Positions 23,401 to 35,400 of a stretch of 64,000 nt of DNA are shown here, in pieces. The stretch is from Ostrinia nubilalis. Lineage: Eukaryota; Arthropoda; Insecta; Lepidoptera; Crambidae. Location of the stretch: contig NC_087104.1 of NCBI RefSeq assembly GCF_963855985.1, positions 744,001 to 808,000 on the forward strand, in the 5' to 3' direction. Under the pieces are notes generated by a model. That model was not told where the DNA came from and made no database searches. It saw nothing but the letters and a program-made list of their open reading frames with translations. The translations under genes were made by a program, and so were the position numbers. The stretch's first letter is position 1. Each line of letters begins with the position of its first letter.

Positions 23401-26400
23401 TTGCATCTCGCATTGCGTGAGAGGGACGGCAACATTCGAAATATCGGATAACGTTTTTCGGAATAACCCCGCTGTATCCAAAAGAACCATAGGGTAACCC
23501 TAAACACTCACCCGGGACACACAAGTATAAGCTTCTCTCCCCACATCGCGAAGATAGTTTCAAAAACGGGCGCAGGCGGGTCTTGCGGCAAACGCTGGGA
23601 TAGTGAGTACACCCCTGCCGTATTGTTCGCTCGCTCCAGCAACGCTCCCGTGTTCGACCGCACTTCGAATATGTTGTCGTTATCGCACGCCACCTAAATG
23701 AATGTTATCGTTTAATTGTCGCTTAAAGTTAATATTTCTTCTTTATCACAGAGTGTTGCTGCTCATTTCGCGCTATTTCTTTGTTGCTCTATTCCGCTAG
23801 ATATATTAACTTTATGATCTGTCGTCTTTTTGGATATCTGATGCCGCTTAAGGTGCTCCCTCACCGGGAGCATTCACGTCTAATGTAAAACGAACATTAT
23901 AGATTCGACTTTGAGCATTACATTACACTACATTCTATTCGGTTTTCCTCCCTCACTGATGTAATGCTCGAATCTGTAACGTTACATTGCACGCGAATAC
24001 CCAGTGAGGGAGCACTGAAAATCAATATTGACTGAGTCTCTTGTGCAGCTTGTGCTTCTTCTTCTCAGCACTGGCCCATTTATTGTCCCGAAGCAGTGGT
24101 AGGGTTAATACTGGGACGTGTAAATGTGCTTTTTAAAAGCCTACTTGCATAAATAAATGAGTTTTATGAGTTTTTTAGTTTTTAAACTTAAATCCTGTTT
24201 TTGATGGGTAGTAAATTGGACTACAAAGACTTGCCTTACAAAGTCCAATCATGATTTCGTTGCGCCGCTGAGCCACATTCTGTGCGTTCCGTATGCGCAC
24301 AGGTAGATAGCGAGATCTACACGGAATTCCAGCTGGAAAATCTATAAATAAGCGGTCTTTTGAGAGTAATTTAAAATTGTAAGTGTACGGGCGTGCCCGG
24401 GATATGAGGTCAGGAAGGGAATTAACTCCCTAGTGAGCCTAGAGTCCCTATTCCTTCCTAGGTTAGGATCATAACGCATACAGGGGTAGCATTAAATTTA
24501 CTGTAACTAAAAAGTGAAATGTTCACACAGTCTCGTGACTAATTCACAAATCCACTTTATGGCACTTGTTATTTTTATTGTAAAATAAATTAGATTTATC
24601 AAAATTGTCAACCAACCTTGGAACACTTTTAGTTCATTTGCCTTTCTAAGCTTATCTCGCTCAGTCAATGTACAGTTATTCTTATTTCTTAACTGGAAGA
24701 AAAAGCATTAATCATTCAAAAGGTAAATATTTTATTTAGTTCTATAGGTCTATAGGCTGAGGTGTAGGAGCGGGATGGGAGAGGTGAAATTATTATGATG
24801 TGACAGAGCATACAAATTTGAAGGAGATCTGAAGTTTCGCTAACTTATGACATCACAAAACATCCTCCTGTGCCGCTCCATACTTTACTAAGTTAAGGGA
24901 TATATCTGTAATTTCATTACAATCTATAGTTTTCTATCTGTACTCTATACTGTACCACGCTTCTATTACGAGATGCATTCACAAAGCACATCCCATATCG
25001 CCTCCGTCTGCCGACGCGTCCGCACACACTGCACTCGCTCCATGGCGCCCATGATGTAAACAACAGCACGGAGAAATCCGCGACTTGTATCCACTGTACT
25101 GATGCAGGGTACGGCCCGCGGGATGTGGGAGGTTTCACCTGTTAAAAGTCAGACGAAAGCGGATGGCAGACGTTTGTTGCTCACAATGAAAGCTGGAAAA
25201 TTTTTCAAATGTGGGTGCGTTTGGTGGAATATTTGGATAGAAATATAGAAAATTTAAGCGCTTATAAGCAAAATGGCTATTGTCAAGGCAGTTTTCGTCG
25301 GCGAGGACACGTTTGCTAACTTCAATAGTGACGTGTTTCATTATTTTTTTCAGCGCTTACCGCTTGGTCGCCATTTTGCTAGCCAAACGCACCCATTGTG
25401 TGACTTTGAGAAATTTTGTTGATTTCATTTTGGGCTAACAAATATCGATTCCAAAGCTTATTCGGTACTTACCACTCTGTACGGTTCCCTTCTATTTACT
25501 ACGTCAAGTAACACCGTGCCTCCTGCGCTTTGGCCAATAGTGCACTTGTATGCGCCTGCGTCTTCCTTCCTCACTTTAAATATCGCTAAGTTTCCGTTGT
25601 CTTCAATGACCATACGCTCGTCGGCGTCTAGTGGTAGAAATGTTGATTTTGGTTTCTGAAATCATCACCAGTGAGTTACAAACTGTTCTTAGTAAATATA
25701 TCTACGGGATGGGTCATAAAAGACGTACAGTTTTTTAGCCACATAGTTTCAGAACGGCATGCGTCTGTACGCAGAATGCACGCTGCTCTCCAGTGAAACG
25801 CTCCATCTGACTAAATTTCAATGAGCAGAGCTACCATAAGCCGCTAGCCTCGCCCCTCCTACGTGCCGTTTTGAAACTTTCAGATTCTGATGTCTTTCTA
25901 ACCCATCCTGTATAATTCTTGAAATAAAAGAGTGCTGAATGAATAAAAATGAAGTTACTTGGTAAAGCCATTTGATGGCGATAGTATCGGGCGCAACACA
26001 CAGGCCGCACGGCAGCCGAGCAATCGCGTCTTCATACGCCACCGCTGCTATAGACGGCAGCCGTGCCGCTGCGTTCACGCTGCGTGCCAGTCGCGTGGAA
26101 CACTCGTAGTATTCCGACCATAGAGACGATATCTGCCTGAGTTTTTCTTTATCACCTCCTAAAATGTAAGAGGAGATTAATGATACGATAAAAGTTTTCA
26201 AAAGGGTTACTAAAGTCCGGTCGGCGAACAGATAGAATTTCGTACAATGTCCCCAAGCTACCCATCCTTATCGTAATTATATTGCTGTCGCGATTATGCG
26301 ACGGGCAGCAGCAGTGAGTGTGCGAGCGAGTGGCTCGGGGACATGTACGAAATTCTATCTGCTCGGCGACCGGACTTTAAGCATTTGAAAATAAATGATT

Positions 26401-29400
26401 TTATTTACTTACTTGGATATTCAACTCTTTCGTCCAGTTCAAATTCCCATTTTTGTATAACATTTTTGTTTTGCCTGTGTCTAACACGTTGTTGTGTGGA
26501 TGTCTGAAACTGTTCTGATATCTTCGCACTGCAATTTATTAGGTTTATTGCAAAAAGTGTTATAAATATTTGTAGGAAAGCCATTTTTATTGATGAATTG
26601 TCAAGTCTGACAGATTTTTGAATAAATTCTATAATGTATTATGTATTAACAACCAGTATTTTTTTTGTGTAGACGAAATCCTCTTTTTAAGTGTATAAAA
26701 AACAAAATCTAAAAAGCGCCAGTCGTTCAGGAGCTATGATGTCATAGACAGACCTGCAAACTTATCACACCTGTTTTTGCGTCGGGGGTTTAGGGCCCTC
26801 GCGACTTTTTGTAGCGATGCAGTAGCGCGTTGGCATCACATCTGTAGAGCGTTGCAAATGCGACTAATGCGCGTTAGTGGGCGAGGGCCCTTAAAAGGCT
26901 TCTCAAAATATTCATTTGTATTATCGTGTTAGTTGGTTTAATAAGCTTAATGTTTTACAGAAGAACGAGCCAGCACTGAACTTAGGCCCGCAGCCGACGC
27001 CGGAGATGGAGGCCATAGCGCGCGAGGTGGACGCGTTGGCGCGGGAGCGGCTCGCGCTGGACGCAGAGCTCGCGGCCAAGCAGCGCTCGCTCGCCGTCAA
27101 GAGCGGAGAGGCTTCCAGTCTGCAGGTGAGAGCGCTGGCTGGTGAGAGTGGACGCAGAGCTCGCGGCCAAGCAGCGCTCGCTCGCCGTCAAGAGCGGAGA
27201 GGCTTCCAGTCTGCAGGTGAGAGCGCTGGCTGGTGAGAGTGGACGCAGAGCTCGCGGCCAAGCAGCGCTCGCTCGCCGTCAAGAGCGGAGAGGCTTCCAG
27301 TCTGCAGGTGAGAGCGCTGGCTGGTGAGAGTGGACGCAGAGCTCGCGGCCAAGCAGCGCTCGCTCGCCGTCAAGAGCGGAGAGGCTTCCAGTCTGCAGGT
27401 GAGAGCGCTGGCTGGTGAGAGTGGACGCAGAGCTCGCGGCCAAGCAGCGCTCGCTCGCCGTCAAGAGCGGAGAGGCTTCCAGTCTGCAGGTGAGAGCGCT
27501 GGCTGGTGAGAGTGGACGCAGAGCTCGCGGCCAAGCAGCGCTCGCTCGCCGTCAAGAGCGGAGAGGCTTCCAGTCTGCAGGTGAGAGCGCTGGCTGGTGA
27601 GAGTGGACGCAGAGCTCGCGGCCAAGCAGCGCTCGCTCGCCGTCAAGAGCGGAGAGGCTTCCAGTCTGCAGGTGAGAGCGCTGGCTGGTGAGAGTGGACG
27701 CAGAGCTCGCGGCCAAGCAGCGCTCGCTCGCCGTCAAGAGCGGAGAGGCTTCCAGTCTGCAGGTGAGAGCGCTGGCTGGTGAGAGTGGACGCAGAGCTCG
27801 CGGCCAAGCAGCGCTCGCTCGCCGTCAAGAGCGGAGAGGCTTCCAGTCTGCAGGTGAGAGCGCTGGCTGGTGAGAGTGGACGCAGAGCTCGCGGCCAAGC
27901 AGCGCTCGCTCGCCGTCAAGAGCGGAGAGGCTTCCAGTCTGCAGGTGAGAGCGCTGGCTGGTGAGAGTGGACGCACAGCTCGCGGCCAAGCAGCGCTCGC
28001 TCGCCGTCAAGAGCGGAGAGGCTTCCAGTCTGCAGGTGAGAGCGCTGGCTGGTGAGAGTGGACGCAGAGCTCGCGGCCAAGCAGCGCTCGCTCGCCGTCA
28101 AGAGCGGAGAGGCTTCCAGTCTGCAGGTGAGAGCGCTGGCTGGTGAGAGTGGACGCACAGCTCGCGGCCAAGCAGCGCTCGCTCGCCGTCAAGAGCGGAG
28201 AGGCTTCCAGTCTGCAGGTGAGAGCGCTGGCTGGTGAGAGTGGACGCACAGCTCGCGGCCAAGCAGCGCTCGCTCGCCGTCAAGAGCGGAGAGGCTTCCA
28301 GTCTGCAGGTGAGAGCGCTGGCTGGTGAGAGTGGACGCACAGCTCGCGGCCAAGCAGCGCTCGCTCGCCGTCAAGAGCGGAGAGGCTTCCAGTCTGCAGG
28401 TGAGAGCGCTGGCTGGGATGGGGAAAGAGAACAACCCGCCAACTGCCCATGACCATGCCTATCTCGCGCCGCGTTTATAGTAGCCGAAGCGCGAGAGCCT
28501 AGAGCAGATTGCACACTATCGTGCGAAGTCTCATTTTTCGTCCTTGTCCCTGTTTCGCATTTTCTACCCTTATGGGACAAGAGCGCCTCGATTCCTATTT
28601 GCTGTTGGAGTGTTGATTGTTTTAGAAGACGTAGACGAGCGTTACGCACGTCTTTTGTTTAGAGAAAGTTATTATTTATTGGATTTTTATTTACAGAGCG
28701 AGCTGGACACATTGACGGCAACATTAAAACAGTTAGAAAACCAAAAAGGAGAAGCACAAAAGAGATTAAACGACCTCAAGTCACAGGTAAGACATACAGT
28801 GTGAGTCACGTTAAAGTGTACATATGAAAATAGATGAAACTAGACCTATTTTTATCGACAAAAAAGAGGTCAAAAAATTTTTGAGATTTTTTTTAAATTT
28901 TTTATAGATTTTTTTTTCTTCCAATTACTTATTGTAAAGAAAACGTAATAACTTTTAAACTAAGAGGTATATCCTGATAAAATAAAAACAGTAATAATGC
29001 TAAATAACAGGCGATACTATAAAAATACATAAAATACACAAAAAAGGCCAACAAATAATAAAAAATGATACTTTTTAAATAAAATTCGCTTTTAAATTCA
29101 TGTTTTTTGGTTATTTGATAAATTTCTCCAAAAAATGTCCCTATAACCGGTGGTTTTTATTACTTTGTATTATTCTCTATCGTATTACCTTCGTAAAACC
29201 AAAAATCGCATGTCTCTATCCCTATCACAACGTTTGCAATGATCGTTTGAACTATGCCTCTCCGGGCGCTCCATTCAACGCTTCGTTAACAACGAAACTG
29301 AAAATGGCTCTAGATTTGTAATTTTGATAAATACAAGTTAGATTTCAAATAAAAACAAAAGATTTCGAAGTAAAATAAGCATTTTAGTTAAAATTAAAAT

Positions 29401-32400
29401 TGTCTCTACCTGTAGCGGAGAATAATGTTGTGGCAGGCCTTTGTTCAAAAGATCATAGCAAATGTTGTGATAGGGATAGAGACATGCGATTTTTGGTTTT
29501 ACAAAGATAATACAATAGAGAATAATACAAAGTAATAAAACCCACCTGTTATAGGGGCATTTTTTGGAGAAATTTATCAAATAACCAAAAAAACACCAAT
29601 TTAAAAGCAGATTTTTTTCAAAAAGTATCATTTTTTATTATTTGTTGGCATTTTTTGGGTATTTTATGTATTTTTTTAGTACCGTCTGTTATTTAGCATT
29701 ATTACTGTTTTTATTTTATCAGGATATATCGCTTAGTTTAAAAGTTATTACGTTTTCTTTACAATAAGTAATTGGAAGAAAAAAAATTCTATAAAAAATT
29801 AAAAAAAAATCTCAAAAATTTTTTGACCTCTTTTTTGTCGATAAATATAGGTCTAGTTTCATCTATTTTCATATGTACACTTTAACGTGACTCACACTGT
29901 ATTTTAAAATTCTGATATCCCTTGTGTTTGTATTTTTCACCAAGTAATTTATTTTGTTCTTGCATCTGTTTTCTCGGCCTCTAAAACCATTTATATTTTT
30001 ATTTTATCGTGCAGATTATCATTTATTGCGAGGTAGTAGGTAGATATTGAATTAGACTTCATAGATCAGCTAAAATTGAGGTGAAAAGTTTGTATTGCAA
30101 AATCCTCGTTAGTTTTTAACCAACACCAAAAAAGGATCTCAATTCATCGTTATCTTTTTGGCTCATCTGTGTTTGTCGCCTCAGGTGGACAAGCTCCGCG
30201 CGCAAGTGTCGGCGGCGGAGGCGGCGGCGGCGGAGACGGAAGCGGAGGTGGCGGCGAGACGGGCCGCCGCACAGACGCTCAAGGAGAAGGAACGCGCACT
30301 GCAGCAGGACGCTACTGCTGCGGAGGCGGAAGCGGACGCGATCACTGCTCGCCTGAGCCGCACCGTCATCGCGCTCAGCCAGGTGTGACGTCATCCTAGG
30401 TGGGCCGCCGCGCAGACGCTCAAGGAGGAGCGCGCGCTGCAGCAGGACGCTACTGCTGCGGAGGCAGAAGCGGACGCGATCACTGCTCGCCTGAGCCGCA
30501 CCGTCATCGCGCTCAGCCAGGTGTGACGTCATCCTAGGTGGGCCGCCGCGCAGACGCTCAAGGAGGAGCGCGCGCTGCAGCAGGACGCTACTGCTGCGGA
30601 GGCAGAAGCGGACGCGATCACTGCTCGCCTGAGCCGCACCGTCATCGCGCTCAGCCAGGTGTGACGTCATCCTAGGTGGGCCGCCGCGCAGACGCTCAAG
30701 GAGGAGCGCGCGCTGCAGCAGGACGCTACTGCTGCGGAGGCAGAAGCGGACGCGATCACTGCTCGCCTGAGCCGCACCGTCATCGCGCTCAGCCAGGTGT
30801 GACGTCATCCTAGGTGGGCCGCCGCGCAGACGCTCAAGGAGGAGCGCGCGCTGCAGCAGGACGCTACTGCTGCGGAGGCAGAAGCGGACGCGATCACTGC
30901 TCGCCTGAGCCGCACCGTCATCGCGCTCAGCCAGGTGTGACGTCATCCTAGGTGGGCCGCCGCGCAGACGCTCAAGGAGAAGGAACGTGCATTGCAGCAG
31001 GACGCTACTGCTGCGGAGGCAGAAGCGGACGCGATCACTGCTCGCCTGAGCCGCACCGTCATCGCGCTCAGCCAGGTGTGACGTCATCCTAGGTGGGCCG
31101 CCGCGCAGACGCTCAAGGAGGAGCGCGCGCTGCAGCAGGACGCTACTGCTGCGGAGGCAGAAGCGGACGCGATCACTGCTCGCCTGAGCCGCACCGTCAT
31201 CGCGCTCAGCCAGGTGTGACGTCATCCTAACGCTCAAGGAGGAGCGCGCGCTGCAGCAGGACGCTACTGCTGCGGAGGCAGAAGCGGACGCGATCACTGC
31301 TCGCCTGAGCCGCACCGTCATCGCGCTCAGCCAGGTGTGACGTCATCCTAGGTGGGCCGCCGCGCAGACGCTCAAGGAGGAGCGCGCGCTGCAGCAGGAC
31401 GCTACTGCTGCGGAGGCGGAAGCGGACGCGATCACTGCTCGCCTGAGCCGCACCGTCATCGCGGTCAGCCAGGTGTGACAGTCGCGACTGTGCGACGCGC
31501 GCCCGCAGTGAGTGTGCGAGCGCGACAGCAACATAATTACGCGCGAGCGACAAGGATGGGCAGCTTGGGGTCATTGGACGGGATTCTACGTGCTCACGGA
31601 CCAGGCTTTAGCGTGATCTCCCCACTCTACAGCTACACCCTAGCCCAAAGGCTTGGTGGTTGGCGATCCGACAATGAATTTGTGAATGGCGGCACGGTCT
31701 GAGGCGGGGCATTACGGGGGTACGCAGCGTAGTTGTATAAGCACTGAATCGAACAAATTAATATTGAGTACTTTTTTTTAATGTATTTTCTGCCCTATGA
31801 CAAATTGTTCGAAAACAATAAGCCACTTGTTTGGCTGGAGCTACATGTCCTGAGTTTTATGTTGTCTTCGAGAGCCAATCAATTGCTCAGTCTACAAATC
31901 TTTGGGCGAGACTGGGAATGCCTTGTCTTTTTAGTCGATTGTACTGTAGTCCACCTTATATTGAGTACTAATTGTTATATTCTCTTCCCCAGGCGAACAT
32001 CAAGATCGGCCACCTGGAGGAGCAGTTCCGTCTGATCTCGGACGCGACGGCGGCGTTAGAGGCGGGCGGGCCGGCGGCGGCGGCGGCGGCGGCGCTGCAG
32101 CCGCAGTTCGGCGCCGAACATCTAGCGCGCGTCGTGCGCGGCGCCACGCCTAGTGACGCGCTGGTCAGTTCATACCTCGTGACGCGTCTATGTCATCATC
32201 ATCATCGTTTCAGCCACAGGACATCCACTGCTGAACATAGGTCTCCCCCAATGACTTCCACATCGCACGGTTATTTTAATTAAAAAAAATAAAATGATAT
32301 CATAGAAGAACGGTCACGCCCCATACAAAAAAAAAACCCAGTCCCGACAGAAACGAGACATACCTCAGTTTTTTGTCATGTCTTAATTAGTTAAGGGCTG

Positions 32401-35400
32401 ATTTTTCAATCGTCAGATATTTTTTAACTGAAGAATAACCTTGTCATTTTGACATATTTCCCGTACTAAAACTGTCAATGTGCCAAACTTATTCTTCAGT
32501 TAAAAGTTATCCGACGGTTGAAAAATCAGCCCTAAATTATATATTTTTTATTTTCGAAATTTATTTTGCGAAAAAATGACACTGACACTGACAGTTGACG
32601 TTACCTGTCTAACATGGCGGAATTGACCATAGAATATTGAATGAGTATGGTCGTATCATTTTTGCCACTGTAAAAAAACTACCCGGTAAATGGGGAAAGA
32701 AAGATTTGTACTTGGGTAAGTACATTAGGCAGTTACTTTTGCTATGTAGTTTAAATGTCGTCTGAACTACTATCCTTAATATGTACTTGTACAAGTACGC
32801 GGGGACTTACGAGGTTAACACCAAAATATTACCCTTTGTTTTTGTTTAGGCGTTATACAAAAACTAATACAAAATCCCTATTTATCACCAAAATTCGTAA
32901 ATGTATGTACCTAAATGTCTATTACAGCTGCTATGGAATGTATCTAGGTGACCTGGAGATACAGCCGGATTATACAGGGTGGTTATATATATGGAACGAT
33001 AAGTGATCTCACTCGATTATTTCTAAACTATACAAGATATCGAAAAACTAGTTACTGATTTTAAAAGTGCTTCACGAGCTCTTTCAAATGGTACCAATAA
33101 TATAATAGGTTACAGATTATGGACGCTGGTAACATTGAATTTTTGGATTTTGTAACTTCTCGTTTCCACCCTGTATAATCCGGCTGTATCTCCAGGTCAC
33201 CTAGATACATTCCATAGCAGCTGTAATAGACATTTAGGTACATACATTTACCAATTTTGGTGATAAATAGGCATTTTGTATTAGTTTTTGTATAACGCCT
33301 AAACAAAAACAAAGGGTAAAATTTTGGTGTTATACATAGATTTCGAAAATAAAAAATATACAGTGTGTCCGGGCATGTAGTGATCAAACTTTATGGGCCA
33401 AATCTAGGTACAATTTTATCGATAAAAATACTTCAAATTTGGGGCTTGACCCATTTATCGCAAAATTACAAGGATTTAAGTTTTTATTTTTTAATTTTCA
33501 CCTCTTCCTTCAAAAACAAGTGAAAGCGTGGGTAGCTTAACATTAATATACAAATATTTTATATCATGCGATAGCCAATAAAATTATCTATTAGCAAAAG
33601 TAGAAAACAGATACAAGTTTCATACATTTTAAGGGAGTAAGAATGGATTTAATTAGAAAAAAACATGACTTTTTTCATTTCTTTTTCAGTTATTTTCCAA
33701 CACAAGAAAAACCAGGTCGTTAAGGTATGTTTTATTTGCTTTGTATTATTAGTATTTGAGCTATTCTACAAAACGAATGTAAATTTATTAGTCTACGTCT
33801 ATTACTTTCGACGTAATTGTTGAACAAAGATACCCCTTCTCAACGGTTTCCATAGTAATCGGAATAGGTTGTGTGATTCTTTCAGGCAGTGCATTTTCGC
33901 ATGTCGCGTGCGCTATGGAAACCGCTGGGAAAGGGTATCTTTGTTCAACAATTACGTCGAAACTAATAGACGTAGACTAATACATTTACATTCGTTTTGT
34001 AGAATAGCTCAAATACTAATAATACAAAGCAAATAAAACATACCTTAACGACCTGGTTTTTCTTGTGTTGGAAAATAACTGAAAAAGAAGTGAAAAAAGT
34101 CATGTTTTTTTCTAATTAAATCCATTCTTACTCCATTAAAATGTATGAAACTTGTATCTGTTTTCTACTTCTGGTAATATATAATTTTATTGGCTATCGC
34201 ATGATATAAAATTTTTGCTTATTAGTGTTAAGCTACCCACGCTTTCACTTGTTTTTGAAGGAAGAGGTGAAAACTAAAAATTAAAAACTTAAATCCTCGT
34301 AATTTTGCGAGAAATGGGTCAAGCCCCAAATTTGAAGTATTTTCATCGATAAAATTGTCCATAGATTACGCCCTTAAAGTTTGATCACTACAAGCCCGGA
34401 CACACTGTATAATTTAACTAATTAAGACATGACAAAAAAACTGAGGTATGTCTCGTTTCTGTCGGGCCTGGGTCACAGATGACCGTTCTTCTTTCTGACT
34501 TCACCATACCATTTATATGACCATGTTAACATGGGCTAGTGTCGGCTCATATACCCATTTACCTAACACCCTGTATACTCTGGAGGATTTTGACATAAGG
34601 AACCTTTGTTAAGCATTGACAATCCTTGTCAAAGCAATAAATTGTCACCTACATATTGACGTCTTATTTAAACCTAAATAGGAGTCCCATAAGTGCGCCG
34701 AGAGTATCCGTGGTTTATTCACTAATATTGCTATCGTTGTGTCCTCAGGAGGACGAGTCGTTCTCGGGCGAGAACGCATTCGGCAACATGAACGGGTCGG
34801 CGGGCTTCGGCGCCGACCCCTTCAAGGACGACGCCTTCCGCGCGCGCGACCCCTTCGCGCCCAGCCAGCCCAACCACAACGCAAAGCAGGTAGGCAGCAT
34901 ATTCGTTGACTTAATAAACACTTAAGAAACCCATACCAGGCCTGTTCATCTCCGCGAGTTTGCATCGAAAACAAAACACGTGCGACTACCCCTCCTGCGG
35001 TACCTAATCGACAGGACAATCACGAGCGAGTATTGACGCACGCACGTGTATTCTTCACCTATTTTCATTGTAAAGACAATAAACTATATGTAAAAACGGT
35101 GGTGTAATTATTAATACTGTGCAGTGTTTTTTAACTGCCTGAATAATAATAGAGAAACAAAATATAATTCATGCTTATTCATGTATTTCCTCCGCCATTT
35201 TCCGCAGTATGGCACCTCACGTCACATCGTTTTACCGAAGTCAGCCCTATGGCTTCGGCGTAGTACCGATCACTGACGTTTGTCAACAAAATGGTGCTCG
35301 ACTCCTGAGTCTAGCTAAATTACACCATATTGTTAACGACATTGAGCATACATTTTTTTAAATGCTTACGCGAAGAAAATCTTCTGTCCGTAGTACTTAT

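Larger units (their letters stand above)
32303..34490. mobile_element. Nested palindromic element complex in Eps15 intron 13
   Basis: The outermost arms (32303 to about 32562, and about 33340 to 34490) are inverted copies beginning AGAAGAACGGTCA. Each arm is interrupted by a different later element: the left by 32395-32532, the right by 33361-34408. Removing both restores matching arms (TTAGTTAAATTATATATTTT). Inside lies another inverted pair (about 32818-32972 and 33176-33334) with a MITE at its centre. Confidence 0.75.

Noticed and set aside
27059..28399. CRISPR-like array
   Set aside because: Units are contiguous tandem copies with no unique spacers, in a eukaryotic gene.
30116..31321. 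Minus-strand open frame of 401 codons
   Set aside because: Shadow of array 4, whose unit is a multiple of three.
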